From Sinonovacula constricta (lineage: Eukaryota > Mollusca > Bivalvia > Cardiida > Solecurtidae), in the NCBI GenBank assembly GCA_007844125.1, contig CM017563.1, positions 13,572,324-13,636,323 on the forward strand: DNA of 64,000 nt. Direction: 5' to 3'. The position numbers and the translations under genes are program-made. The notes beneath the pieces are model-generated. The model did no database searches. It was not told where the DNA came from and was given only the letters and a program-made list of their open reading frames with translations. Each line of letters opens with the position of its first letter. Position 1 is the first letter of the stretch. Of the stretch, positions 45,881-54,989 are shown piece by piece.

Positions 45881-46031
45881 CAATCGGAACTCCTCGGGTA
45901 ATTCCGTCCTCGGGACAATCATCGTGAATTCGTGAATTATCGGAGGTGTTCCGATTGGGGACAATTATAATCGGATAATTCGCGAATCATGATTCTCCCG
46001 AGGACGGAATTTACCCGAGGAGATCCGATTG
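45881..46031. mobile_element. Palindromic 151 bp TIR element
   Basis: The left arm CAATCGGAACTCCTCGGGTA continues 'attccgtcctcggga'. The right arm is its inverse, 'tcccgaggacgg...gaggagatccgattg'. Arms are ~35 bp with 1-3 differences, so the element could fold into a long hairpin. Between the arms is a second inverted pair, 'gaattcgtgaattatc' / 'ggataattcgcgaatc'. No clear target duplication. Ends are shared with 1995. Confidence 0.75.
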
Positions 46032-46340
46032 CTAAGATGCAATGTCCGTAATGTAGCGAGTCTGTATTTAGTAAAACTTGTCAAACATTATACTCGGTAT
46101 AGTGAGTACGAAGTACGTAGTTTTAAAACAGAAGCTCATTAAAATGTGCAGATTTTGGATGAAACAGATTCAACTTAAATAAAAATTAATCCTTCTATTT
46201 ACTTTTTGATAACAATTTTACACTCTACACGGGGAAAAAGGATTTTCTATGGGAAAGTTTTTCTAGGGGAAGACGCCGACTATCGGCGTCAGTTCGTTAA
46301 GGAAAAAAAAACCCTGTTATCATTCTGACATCTGTATTAG

Positions 46341-46568
46341 TTTTGTTTCTGTTTTTGTTACATTGCACCGACACAATTATAGTCATATTGGCTACGTCCA
46401 GTTTTTTATGGTGGAGGAAGACCCCAGACTTATGGGTAGAACCACCGGCACACAGCCGGTTAGCTGGAAAACCTCCCAACATGAAAGTTGTCGCCCCGAG
46501 CAGGACTAGAACCCACGCGGTAAGGGGCTGAGAAGTTAGCGACTCAAACCGCTCGACCACGGGCGCGC
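46341..46568 (-). mobile_element. SINE-2 copy, near full length
   Basis: Minus-strand head 'gcgcgcccgtggtcgagcgg' (A-box region), 'gcgtgggttctagtcctgct' (B-box with one change), 'gggaggttttccagctaacc', 'ggtggttctacccataag', 'ctggacgtagccaatatgac', and a CAAAAACAGAAACA tail at the left. Confidence 0.85.
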
Positions 46569-46644
46569 CTCTGTATTAGTGCCTCATATATGTTCCAATG
46601 GACAAAATATAAAACAATGGCAGGCACATTATAACTAAAAAAAG

Positions 46645-46960
46645 TCAATCCCATCAGGACGGCTGGGGTTATGTAATCTCGATGATCGAGGCACTGCTAT
46701 TTACATTAGAGTGACGTCTGGCTCGGACGGGAGCCAAATATAGGGGTATTAACGATCTTTCTGATAACATTCGGTTCTTCCAAGCAATTCACCAGTCAGG
46801 ACCCATTGTATCTACATCTCTGTTTCGCTTTGAAATGTTGGATAATGTGATTGATTGTGTTTACCCAGGGAATAAGTCGTATATAGACATTTCACACTTC
46901 TGCTAACGATTTGATCAAATACCATGCTCGTAAAACCCGACAGTCGGATTACAGAGAGGC
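46645..46960 (+). repeat. Repeat C copy
   Basis: 'catcaggacggctggggtta', 'gtgacgtctggctcggacgg', 'gagccaaatataggggta', 'ctgataacattcggttcttc', 'agcaattcaccagtcaggac' and 'gtatatagacatttcacac'. It abuts Element B at 46964. Confidence 0.7.
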
Positions 46961-46963
46961 GAA

Positions 46964-47572
46964 CTTAAAGGTGGTATCCGAGACCAATTTTTTCCCAAAT
47001 AACCAAATTATCCATTGGTGCCTGAAAATGTCTTGCAAAATGATGTTCATTGATGCCAAAGATCTTGTGAACAGTCAGGGATAAATAAATACCCCCTTGT
47101 CCTAGCAAACAGGTGTTTCCTATCCGAGCCACGTTGCAGAGATTGCTATTTTTAAACTTAGAAAACCACGTGACCACTTACTTTTATATAGTCATCCGGG
47201 TCATCTGTTGTCGACATCTATCTTTAGCAGAGACCACTATCGCGCTTTTTATCGAGTTGGAAAGACTGAACATCAAGAGTATATTTTGCGATTAGTACAG
47301 TTTAACAAATAAAGTTAGTGTTCAAAATCGTCCTTATAACTACTAAAGTATGGGTTTCTGCAAAAAGTATGACCAAATTCATTATAGCGTCGTTATTTGG
47401 TGGAGGAAGACCCCAGACAAATGTCTGGGTTGAAGCACCGGTTGTTCAAAATCGTCTTTATCACTACTAAAGTATGGGTTTCTGCAAAAAGTATGACCAA
47501 ATTCCCCAAAGCAGTGGTTAGATATTGGAACGTGTATTTAATATAGGCAAACTGTTGGATACAGTCTTTAAT
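46964..47572 (+). mobile_element. Element B copy with SINE-2 fragment between 61 bp repeats
   Basis: Left end 'cttaaaggtggtatccgaga'; right end 'ggcaaactgttggatacagtc'. All internal blocks are in order, including one 'gagccacgttgcagagattg' unit. At 47320-47380 and 47444-47504 lie two 61 bp direct repeats with two mismatches. Between them are 63 bp from the SINE-2 body ('tggtggaggaagaccccaga'). Without the insert and one repeat, the copy matches 18607-19126. Confidence 0.8.
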
Positions 47573-47625
47573 ACAGGTTTAAGCATTAACCTCTGGGTAT
47601 GTTTAAGGAAAAAGTAGTATGAAGA

Positions 47626-47872
47626 CAGGGCACCCGTGGCTGAGCGGTTAGAGTCGCTGACTTGACACTCGCTAGCCCCTCGCCGCGTGGGTTCGAGTCC
47701 CAGTCAGGGCGAGAACTCTTATGTGGGGAGGTTTTCCAGCTAACCTGCGGTGTGCCGGTGGTTCTACCCAGTCGTGTGTCTGTTACGTCTGGGGTCATCC
47801 TCTATTAATAATTAGCTGGACGTCACCAATATGACCATAATTGTGTCGGTGCGATAAAACAAAAACAAAAAC
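47626..47872 (+). mobile_element. SINE-2 copy, full length with target duplication
   Basis: Reference copy. The head 'ggctgagcggttagagtcgc' (A-box) and GGTTCGAGTCC (B-box) resemble a tRNA-Ser/Leu type gene, but no long variable-arm fold or CCA-proximal acceptor pairing is evident. Body as in the other copies; tail of CAAAAA units. Flanks AGTATGAAGA (47616) and AGTATGATGA (47873) match at 9 of 10. Internal Pol III promoter elements look intact. Confidence 0.92.
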
Positions 47873-48699
47873 AGTATGATGATTCTTATCTTTGCTTGAT
47901 CGTAAAGTAGCCTGAAGAAGTAAAAAAAGGAAGAGTGCCTACAAACCAACCTTCTTTTAAACATCTCTGCATTTTCAGCCTAAATGGTTTTGATTGGAAT
48001 TTTCTGCCTGATTCTTTCCTCCTTTCGCGTCTTTAAATCTTGTTTTTAAAGACTTTTTTGGTAAATCTTTTATTTACATTGTGCATAACCACATATTATT
48101 ATAAAACTATACAATATGCTTATTTATAAATGAATACATTTTCTTCAGTTTTTCTTCATACAGTCTTTTGGAACTGTTTTCAGCAAACCGTACTTAAAAT
48201 ATTGAAAGAGTATACGTTGTTACAATTATTTGAGTTAATTTGTGTGTATTTTATACATGGTATGTTATACCAGGTTTTAATATCTGTTGTGTCATCCCTC
48301 GTGTGCAGAATACGATTTGTTAGTGTTGTGTAGATTTCTTTTTCACATATTGATTGACACTTAACGTAGTTCGATATTCAGTTACAATATTTTGAAGTTT
48401 TTAATTGGGACGAGTTCATTATTTTGTAATGAATCTGTTGTTGCATTTGGTATTGACTGAAAAAAACAGGCAACATATAATGTGTTCAATCTTAAAACAG
48501 TGTGTAAGATACATGGAAATATAGAAATGTTTACATTTAGATAACATATGTTTGATTTGTTTTTTATTTTAATTGTTTGTACTTCTAATGGTTAGCGTGA
48601 CATTTCCCATAACTGATTTTACCGCAGTCATTGCTGATGTTTCCAAGTCCATTGCTATATTTATTGCTACAACTGCCTCCTCGTGCTTAGTTGCCATGT
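47873..48699. other. No gene recognised
   Basis: AT-rich spacer. Nothing recognised. Confidence 0.45.
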
Positions 48700-49490
48700 G
48701 AACAAATGTATGACTGCTTCATACGTCCCAAAGGATTCATATGACAGAACATTTGCTATTCAAACAATTACTTGAACAGTCCATCAGCCCGAAAGCGGGG
48801 AGAGTTAGATATTATCGATAATACAAGGAACTATCGGACCTGGTTGCGCAATCGGTTGAGTGTCAGTTCCAGGTACGGGAGTCCCCGGGCCACATACATG
48901 TACCAATGTCGTTAAAAATGGTAGTATAGCTGCCTTGCTAGCACACAAGCAAATATAAGGGTAGTTCCATGACTGGTTGGCCTGGTGTCAGGATAATGGG
49001 ACTGGACACGGTATCATGACAGGTGTTCACGGCATGTTATACATAGTGAAGGCAGCACTATATCTGCTTCCAGCGGACACCGTCTCTAGATAACTGAAAT
49101 ACTGTTGGTGGGATGGTAAACCCAATAAACAAACATGCTATGCACAGTGACGGCAGCACTATATCTGCTTCAAGTGGACACCGTCTCAAGACAACTGAAA
49201 TGCTGTTGGTGGGGTGGTAAACCCAGTAAACAAACATAATACAAGGAACTACTTTTTAAGAGCCGTCTGGGTAGGACGGTAGCCAAATGTAGGGGCTAAA
49301 ACGGTCTACCAGATAACATTTGCTCCTTTCTAGCAATTCGTCAGTCAGAAATGATTGTTTTCTACATCTCACTTTCATCACATTATTCAAAATAGTGCGA
49401 CTGTTTTAATTAACTCTGGCATTTTGTCGTTTATAGACATTTCACACATATGTTGAACTTTAGACAAAGTACTTTGTTCGTAGTATCCCT
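48700..49490 (+). repeat. Repeat C copy split by SINE-1
   Basis: 'agcccgaaagcggggagagt' and 'attatcgataatacaaggaa' precede the SINE. After it, 'acaaggaactactttttaag', 'gccgtctgggtaggacggta', 'aaacggtctaccagataaca' and 'agcaattcgtcagtcag' continue the repeat. Removing the SINE and one target copy restores a repeat collinear with 35440-35700. Confidence 0.75.
48834..49235 (+). mobile_element. SINE-1 copy with tandemly duplicated 3' end
   Basis: Flanked by perfect 16 bp duplications ATAATACAAGGAACTA (48818 and 49236). The head is 'gacctggttgcgcaatcggt'; the B-box region is deleted or decayed ('ccccgggccacatac'). After the normal end ('aaacccaataaacaaac' at ~49133) about 100 bp of 3' body is repeated, 'gcacagtgacggcagcacta' to 'aaacccagtaaacaaac'. 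Both 3' units lie inside one pair of target duplications, so a dimeric-tailed RNA or a template jump made this copy. Confidence 0.92.
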
Positions 49491-49516
49491 CTTTTAACAT
49501 TTTTTTTTTACAAAAA

Positions 49517-49655
49517 TACATCGGAGCAACCAATTATGACCAGGAATACCCCAGACAAATGTCTGGGTTGAAGCACCGGCGCACCGCAAGTCAGCTGGAA
49601 GACCTTCTCACATTAAGTACTTCGCCCCGACCGGGACTCGATCCCATGCGACCAT
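49517..49655 (-). mobile_element. SINE-2 fragment
   Basis: 'gagcaaccaattatgaccag', 'ccccagacaaatgtctgggt', 'gcaccgcaagtcagctggaa' and 'cgaccgggactcgatcccat'. The tRNA head stops at the B-box, and the 'tggacgtc' segment near the tail is deleted. Confidence 0.8.
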
Positions 49656-49837
49656 TACGTTTTTGTGCTTCGTTTCAAATCTGTTTGCATAAATCGTATT
49701 ATTAAGGTATATTTATTTCATATTAACTACAAATATATTATTAAAAAAAAGTACATTGCTTTGTGTTGCTTGTCATGACTTGGTCATTAGTCCTTTTTTG
49801 GTCAAAAATGTCAAAACTTTAAAGTATGAACTTTTTG

Positions 49838-50041
49838 TATGAATCAAGATCCATTCAACTTAATCGCAGTAAATACTAGATATATATACATAGTTGGGGA
49901 CCCTAACTTCGACCTAAGCAGTCAATAGACAAAATTTACTTTAGAAGCTTAGTATTTTTAAGCATACAAGTATGTGTTTTCACAACTCTACTCTTTCACC
50001 TGGTTGTTGGGGGATGCACACCCTCCCCGGATCCATCCCTG
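49838..50041 (+). mobile_element. MITE-A copy, 5' end missing
   Basis: Starts at 'tatgaatcaagatccattca' and runs through all later blocks to 'ggatccatccctg'. The following 'gcggacagatg' is like the sequence after the first end of the 33.5 kb copy ('gtggacagatg'). These two copies therefore share a subfamily with an extended 3' end. Confidence 0.8.
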
Positions 50042-50258
50042 GCGGACAGATGTTCAAAAACAAGTATGCACTTTTACTAAGCTTTTCCAGTAGCTGGCAT
50101 TAGTCATACACTTAAAGTCATAAGTTCGTTTTACATAGTTTATTGCGAACATAGTTCAATTTACTGTCGCGGAATACAGATATTTGCATTTTATGAAAAT
50201 TCTTGATGCAAATATATATCTGAGGGAGACAATGAATTCTGCTTACTGCATTCGCATG

Positions 50259-50457
50259 CGAGGGCGGATCCAGAAAACATTAATGGGGTAAATACAAGAT
50301 ATATATGCACACAGTAAGGGACCATAACTTCGACCTAAGCAGTCAACAGACAAACTTTACTTTAAAAGATTAGTATTGTCTAAGCTTACACGTGTGTCCA
50401 CAACTCTACTCTTTTACCTGGTTGGTGGGAGCCCCGCCACTCCTGGATCCATCCCTG
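50259..50457 (+). mobile_element. MITE-A copy with 8 bp target duplication
   Basis: Left CGAGGGCGGATCCAG, right 'tggatccatccctg'. Flanking octamers TTCGCATG (50251) and TTCGCCTG (50458) match at 7 of 8. The short form (199 bp) lacks part of the 5' region. Confidence 0.85.
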
Positions 50458-50524
50458 TTCGCCTGGCCAATAAAGAAGCATAATACATAACGTTACATAA
50501 GAGTTTCTGATGCGTAAAAAATTA

Positions 50525-50720
50525 ATCTGAAATGAAAAATTGGAAAATTGCCAGACAGTTGCGTCCTATTTCATGCAGCAAAACGAAATGCCTGCTTAAA
50601 GTTACAATACAGCAGTATGGTTAAAACAAACTGATCGAAATGCTTCCAATGCATTGTATCATCTTAACTTTTCGAAATTTGTGGCGTGCAATGGTGAATA
50701 TGATCTTAGGAATATAAATC
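50525..50720 (+). repeat. Duplicate block shared with 37265-37460
   Basis: See the 37265 entry. The open frame of that block is not conserved here. Confidence 0.6.
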
Positions 50721-50984
50721 CCAGATAATGGAGACTGTTTTACAATTACAATCACTGCGTATGAATGCTTAAAAAATAAAAACAAACAAAAACAAACAAA
50801 AACAAATCACATAACTTCTACAAAGTCACTCTAGAAATAAAAAAAGTTGTGATTATATAAAAAACTATTGCTGCAGTAATTGTATGAGTATCATATTCTC
50901 ATACCACAAAAACAAATGACAAGTGATGATTATGCCAAATGCCAATGAAAAAAACAACAACAACACTTGCAAAATACAACACAA

Positions 50985-51330
50985 TATGCAAGTGAATAAC
51001 AATACCCTATTCAAGTCGACTTGATCACGTGTTAAAGTATGAAGTAAAACATCATTTTAAGTGTTATTGTCATCGCTTTACCACCCACCCCATATATTCT
51101 AAGTATGTTACACAGTTATCAACAATACACTTACAATAATGGCATTTTGATACTACCAGGCTGTATGTATACTGTATATACTATAGTTAGCAACAAACCG
51201 AGGAGCTGAGTCATCTTCAGGTTCGCTGTATGATTCTTAAAATCTCGGTGAATAGGTAAGGAACCAACTCACAGAGTGACAAAATGAGGGACTCATTACT
51301 GTATTATTAGAAATACGTGTACATGGAGAT
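50985..51330 (+). repeat. Duplicate block shared with 41560-41900, minisatellite unexpanded
   Basis: 'atgcaagtgaataacaatac', 'cctattcaagtcgact' and 'gatcacgtgttaaagt' are two or three degenerate units of the motif that forms the 45 bp array at 40985. The downstream matches given at 41641 follow. This locus may show the pre-expansion state. Confidence 0.5.
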
Positions 51331-51342
51331 AGGTAACCATAC

Positions 51343-51590
51343 AGTTTTGTTTCGTTTTGAGATACTTCGCGGCGACCAGTTATGATCATTATAGTGACGC
51401 CCAGCTATTTTGGTGGAGGAAGACCCCAAACAACTATCTGGGTAGAACCACCGGCACACCGCAAGTCATCTGGTAGACATTCCCACATTAAGTCCTTCGA
51501 CTCTGACTTGACTCGAACCCACGCGGTGTGATGCTAAGTGGTCAGAGGAGTTACAAGTCGACGACTCTACCATTACGTCACAGGCGCCCC
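51343..51590 (-). mobile_element. SINE-2 copy, near full length
   Basis: The minus strand reads 'gggcgcctgtgacgtaatgg', 'tagagtcgtcgacttgtaac', B-box GGTTCGAGTC, 'tgtgggaatgtctaccagat', 'ggtggttctacccagatag', 'aaaatagctgggcgtcac', then a CAAAA-rich tail at the left. Confidence 0.88.
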
Positions 51591-51975
51591 CTAACGAGTC
51601 TGAATATTGCATTCAAATGAGTGCTGAATCGGACTGCTGCCAAATAAAGAAGAATAAATAGTCGTTTGGACAAAATCGACTTCTCTCTAGCAATTCATCA
51701 GACAGTTTTTTAACGAAGTGTCAATCTTATCGTTAATATCTGTATGCGATTTTTTAAATATTTTTATTTCTCAATTAAAATTATATTGGTCAATACATAA
51801 CATATATTGTCCTTCTGGATCTTCGTTTTATCTACATAAGGAAATGATAAAAATGAAATTAAACGGTTCGAATATTATTATCTGGGAATATTGCAAGAAC
51901 GATGCTTCATATTGCACTTATTTGACACGCCGTGACAGATTGTCTGCAAGTATTACATCTGAAGATAGTGCCTAA
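51591..51975 (+). repeat. Repeat C partial and anonymous frame
   Basis: 'ctgaatcggactgctgccaa' and 'ctctctagcaattcatcaga' match Repeat C. Further on, 'cgccgtgacagattgtctgc' (51930) matches 36942 ('cgccgtgacagactgtatgc'). The 85-codon frame (51718-51975) reads TRRDRLSASI at that point, and a frame at 36800 reads TRRDRLYARI. Both are probably repeat-derived. Confidence 0.4.
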
Positions 51976-52295
51976 CGCTACAACAAAGATCTTTAGTGAA
52001 GACAACTGACCTTAATGCCTCCTGTGCATTCTATTATATTATCATTTCAGAATAGGAGCGTGCAATGACGGATGCAGTCTTCAAAAACTCGTTCATTCGA
52101 AACTGACGTTGGCATTTTTGCAGAATTTTTAATGTTTCCGCATATTTTAAATGTGGTATCCGACAGTTTGGACTATTTTCTTTTCTCTAAAAAGTCAAGT
52201 AAGCCTTTGTTACCAGAAAAGGTCCTGCATGCCCTAGATATATGTGAACAGTGAAGCATAAATCCCCACTCGTCACTGCAAACAGGTATTTCCTA

Positions 52296-53476
52296 CCTGA
52301 GCCGCGTTGCAGAGATAGCTACCTGAGACACGTTGCAGAGATAGCTACCTGAGACACGTTGCAGAGGTAGCTTCCTGAGCCACGTTGCAGAGGTAGCTTC
52401 CTGAGCCACGTTGCAGAGATAGCTTCCTGAGACACGTTGCAGAGGTAGCTTCCTGAGCCACGTTGCAGAGGTAGCTTCCTGAGACACGTTGCAGAGGTAG
52501 CTTCCTGAGTCACGTTGCAGAGATAGCTTCCTGAGCCACGTTGCAGAGGTAGCTTCCTGGGCCACGTTGCAGAGGTAGCTTCCTGAGCCACGTTGCAGAG
52601 ATAGCTTCCTGAGCCACGTTGCAGAGGTAACTTCCTGAGCCACGTTGCAGAGATACCTTCATGAGCCACGTTGCAGAGATAGCTTCCTGAGCCACGTTGC
52701 AGAGGTAGCTTCCTGAGCCACGTTGCAGAGATAGCTTCCTGAGCCACGTTGCAGAGGTAGCTTCCTGAGCCACGTTGCAGAGATAGCTTTCTGAGCCACG
52801 TTGCAGAGATAGCTTCCTGAGCCACGTTGCAGAGATAGCTTCCTGAGCCACGTTGCAGAGGTAGCTTCCTGAGCCACGTTGCAGAGATAGCTTTCTGAGC
52901 CACGTTGCAGAGATAGCTTCCTGAGCCACGTTGCAGAGATAGTTTCCTGAGCCACGTTGCAGAGGTAGCTTCCTGAGCCACGTTGCAGAGATAGCTTCCT
53001 GAGCCACGTTGCAGAGATAGCTTCCTGAGCCACGTTGCAGAGGTAGCTTCCTGAGCCACGTTGCAGAGGTAGCTTCCTGAGCCACGTTGCAGAGATAGCT
53101 TCCTGAGCCACGTTGCAGAGATAGCTTCCTGAGCCACGTTGCAGAGGTAGCTTCCTGAGCCACGTTGCAGAGGTAGCTTCCTGAGCCACGTTGCAGAGAT
53201 AGCTTCCTGAGCCACGCTGCAGAGATAGCTTCCTGAGCCACGTTGCAGAGATAGCTTCCTGAGCCACGTTGCAGAGATAGCTTCCTGAGCCACGTTGCAG
53301 AGGTAGCTTCCTGAGCCACGTTGCAGAGATAGCTTCCTGAGCCACGTTTGAGCCACGTTGCAGAGATAGCTTCCTGAGCCACGTTGCAGAGGTAGCTTCC
53401 TGAGCCACGTTGCAGAGATAGCTTCCTGAGCCACGTTGCAGAGGTAGCTTCCTGAGCCACGTTGCAGAGTTAGCTT
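52296..53476 (+). repeat. 26 bp minisatellite, ~45 units, inside Element B
   Basis: Unit 'cctgagccacgttgcagaga' plus 'tagctt'. The main variants are A or G at 'agag(A/G)tagc', and GACAC instead of GCCAC in several of the first eight units. One 10-11 bp partial unit interrupts at ~53340-53350. The first units keep 'tagcta', as in unexpanded copies, and the last runs into 'tagcttatttttt', so both junctions coincide with normal element sequence. A 26 bp period with no stops makes all three minus frames open, giving repetitive frames up to 371 codons that re-set every 78 bp. They are not genes. Confidence 0.97.
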
Positions 53477-53742
53477 ATTTTTTCAACTAAGAAAACCACA
53501 TGACAACTTACTTTTGAGTTCTCGTTATATGGTCATCCGGGTAGTCCGCTCTGACGTTGATATCTATTTTTAACAGAGACCGCTGTTGTGTCTATTTATA
53601 GATCTGGATAGAATGAACATTAAGGGTGTATTTTTTTTAGATTTATACTAAAACTATAGGAAGTGTTCAAAATCGTTTGTACTTGACTAATATTTGAGTT
53701 TTTGCAGAAATTATGCTACTCCTTCACCTAAGCGGTAAAACA

Positions 53743-53860
53743 TTTGTTTTTGTTTTGTTTTTGAGATACATCGCAGCGACCAATTATGATCATTATAAAG
53801 GCGTCCTGTTTTGATGGAGGAAGACCCCAGACACATCTCTGGGTAGAACCACCGGCGCCA
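53743..53860 (-). mobile_element. SINE-2 3' fragment inside Element B
   Basis: 'tttttgttttgtttttgaga' (tail), 'gcgaccaattatgatcatta', 'ggaggaagaccccagacaca' and 'gggtagaaccaccggcgcc'. It is truncated at its 5' side, which lies at the right in this orientation. Confidence 0.8.
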
Positions 53861-53914
53861 GTAAGATAGGATGTAGGCAAACTGTTGACAGAGAATAAAT
53901 AAATCTAAAAACGG

Positions 53915-54003
53915 TATTAATCAAGATCCTTTATACTTTAGCTCAGTAAATACTACTACACACACACACGCACACACACGCACGCACGCACGCACACACA
54001 CAC
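53915..54003 (+). mobile_element. MITE-A fragment running into a CA microsatellite
   Basis: 'aatcaagatcctttatactt' and 'agctcagtaaatactac' equal the proximal part of MITE-A. It then becomes (CA)n with CACG variants at the point where other copies have 'tatacacag'. The distal half is absent. Confidence 0.6.
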
Positions 54004-54048
54004 ATGTGGTCTGTGTGTGAGTTAAGTTAACCCATACTTGTCTGTAGT

Positions 54049-54229
54049 CTTATTAGAATGCATGCGCCTGTAAATCCGATGCAGCTGACATGAATTGCTA
54101 TCTCAGTATCAAGGTTATGGAAATGCTGGTAGAGGAATCAATATCAGATAGTGTACAGGGGCATGGAGCACCACTGTCCTTGTTGACAGAAAGTGTTCAG
54201 TTGATATCTTGACAAACAACAGATGAGCA
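54049..54229 (-). repeat. Duplicate block shared with 54801-54989
   Basis: 'aatgcatgcgcctgta' / 'aatgcatgtgcctgta', 'gctatctcagtatcaaggt' / 'gctagctcagtaccaaaggt', 'gtccttgttgacagaaagtg' / 'gtccttgttggtggaaagta', 'gatatcttgaca' / 'gacatcttgaca'. On the minus strand both carry short frames reading VKISTEHFLSTRT here and VKMSSEYFPPTRT in the partner, so they could be decayed paralogous exons. No domain recognised. Confidence 0.55.
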
Positions 54230-54521
54230 AAATAAAAAATACGAATCATTTCCATATACGGTAATTGCTGTGTTTGGATGCAAAGGACAGACTGTGATAA
54301 AGAATCTCGTTTGTTCCGTGTCACAGCAATTACCTCCATGTCATAAATTTTCAACTTGACTTGCGGTGCGCCGATGGTTCTAGCAAGACAATTCTTGTGA
54401 TTTTTGCTAAATTTAGCAAGACGTCGGTTTAATGGCGAAGCCTTTGTTTGTGTGATATGAATTCTAAAACAAGTACAGAAACATTTCTATCCCCAATTTA
54501 TAAATATACAGACATTTTCTG

Positions 54522-54756
54522 TGTTACCCGACAGTTTGCCTATATCTAAAACGTGTTATCTTGCTCCTTTTCTGGGAAATCTGTTCATAATTGCTGCATA
54601 GTAATTTACGACAAGTGGGGATTTATGCTTTACTTTTCACATGGATGTAGGGCACCAATAAACATCATTCCGCGGGATGTTTTCAAGTAACAATAATTTA
54701 TTTTGTTGAGAGAGAGAGAAAAAAACTGATCCAAACTGATGGATACCACCCTTAAG
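54522..54756 (-). mobile_element. Element B short form
   Basis: Left end 'ttacccgacagtttgcctat'; right end 'tccaaactgatggataccac' plus CCTTAAG. It keeps 'gtggggatttatgctttact', but the central ~300 bp is deleted. A GAGAGA tract lies near the right. Confidence 0.7.
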
Positions 54757-54800
54757 CTTATCAATAATCTAAGATAATTAACCGAGATTGGTCTCGACTC

Positions 54801-54989
54801 TTTTGAAAATGCATGTGCCTGTACAGTACCTAAAATGTAGTCAACACCAGTTGCTAGCTCAGTACCAAAGGTCTTGGAAGGCTGAACATGGACAAATCGA
54901 TTCCTGGTAGGGCACAGAGACATAGTAATTGTCGGAAGGCAATGTCCTTGTTGGTGGAAAGTATTCAGATGACATCTTGACACAGAACG
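54801..54989 (-). repeat. Duplicate block shared with 54049-54229
   Basis: Partner block ~750 bp away in the same orientation. A short-form Element B lies between the two. The 121-codon minus frame here is in a different phase from the one that matches the partner. Confidence 0.55.

Larger units (their letters stand above)
52147..53890 (+). mobile_element. Element B copy containing a 26 bp satellite-like expansion
   Basis: Left end 'ttaaatgtggtatccgacag'. Ordered family blocks run up to 'caaacaggtatttcctacctga'. The segment that is single in other copies is then repeated ~45 times (52296-53476). Afterwards the element resumes: 'aactaagaaaaccacatgac', 'catccgggtagtccg', 'atctatttttaacagagacc', 'gcagaaattatg'. 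A SINE-2 fragment lies near the right end, which reads 'gtaggcaaactgttgaca'. Without the array and SINE the copy would be ~450 bp. Confidence 0.85.

Noticed and set aside
47628..47714. Candidate tRNA gene (A-box and B-box present)
   Set aside because: It is the head of a full SINE-2 with a CAAAAA tail and target duplication. Acceptor-stem pairing and a proper 3' end are not evident.
52293..53460. Long overlapping minus-strand frames of up to 371 codons with a 26-residue repeat
   Set aside because: They arise because the 26 bp unit has no stop in any minus frame, so all three phases are open. There is no flanking coding sequence, and they lie inside a TIR element.
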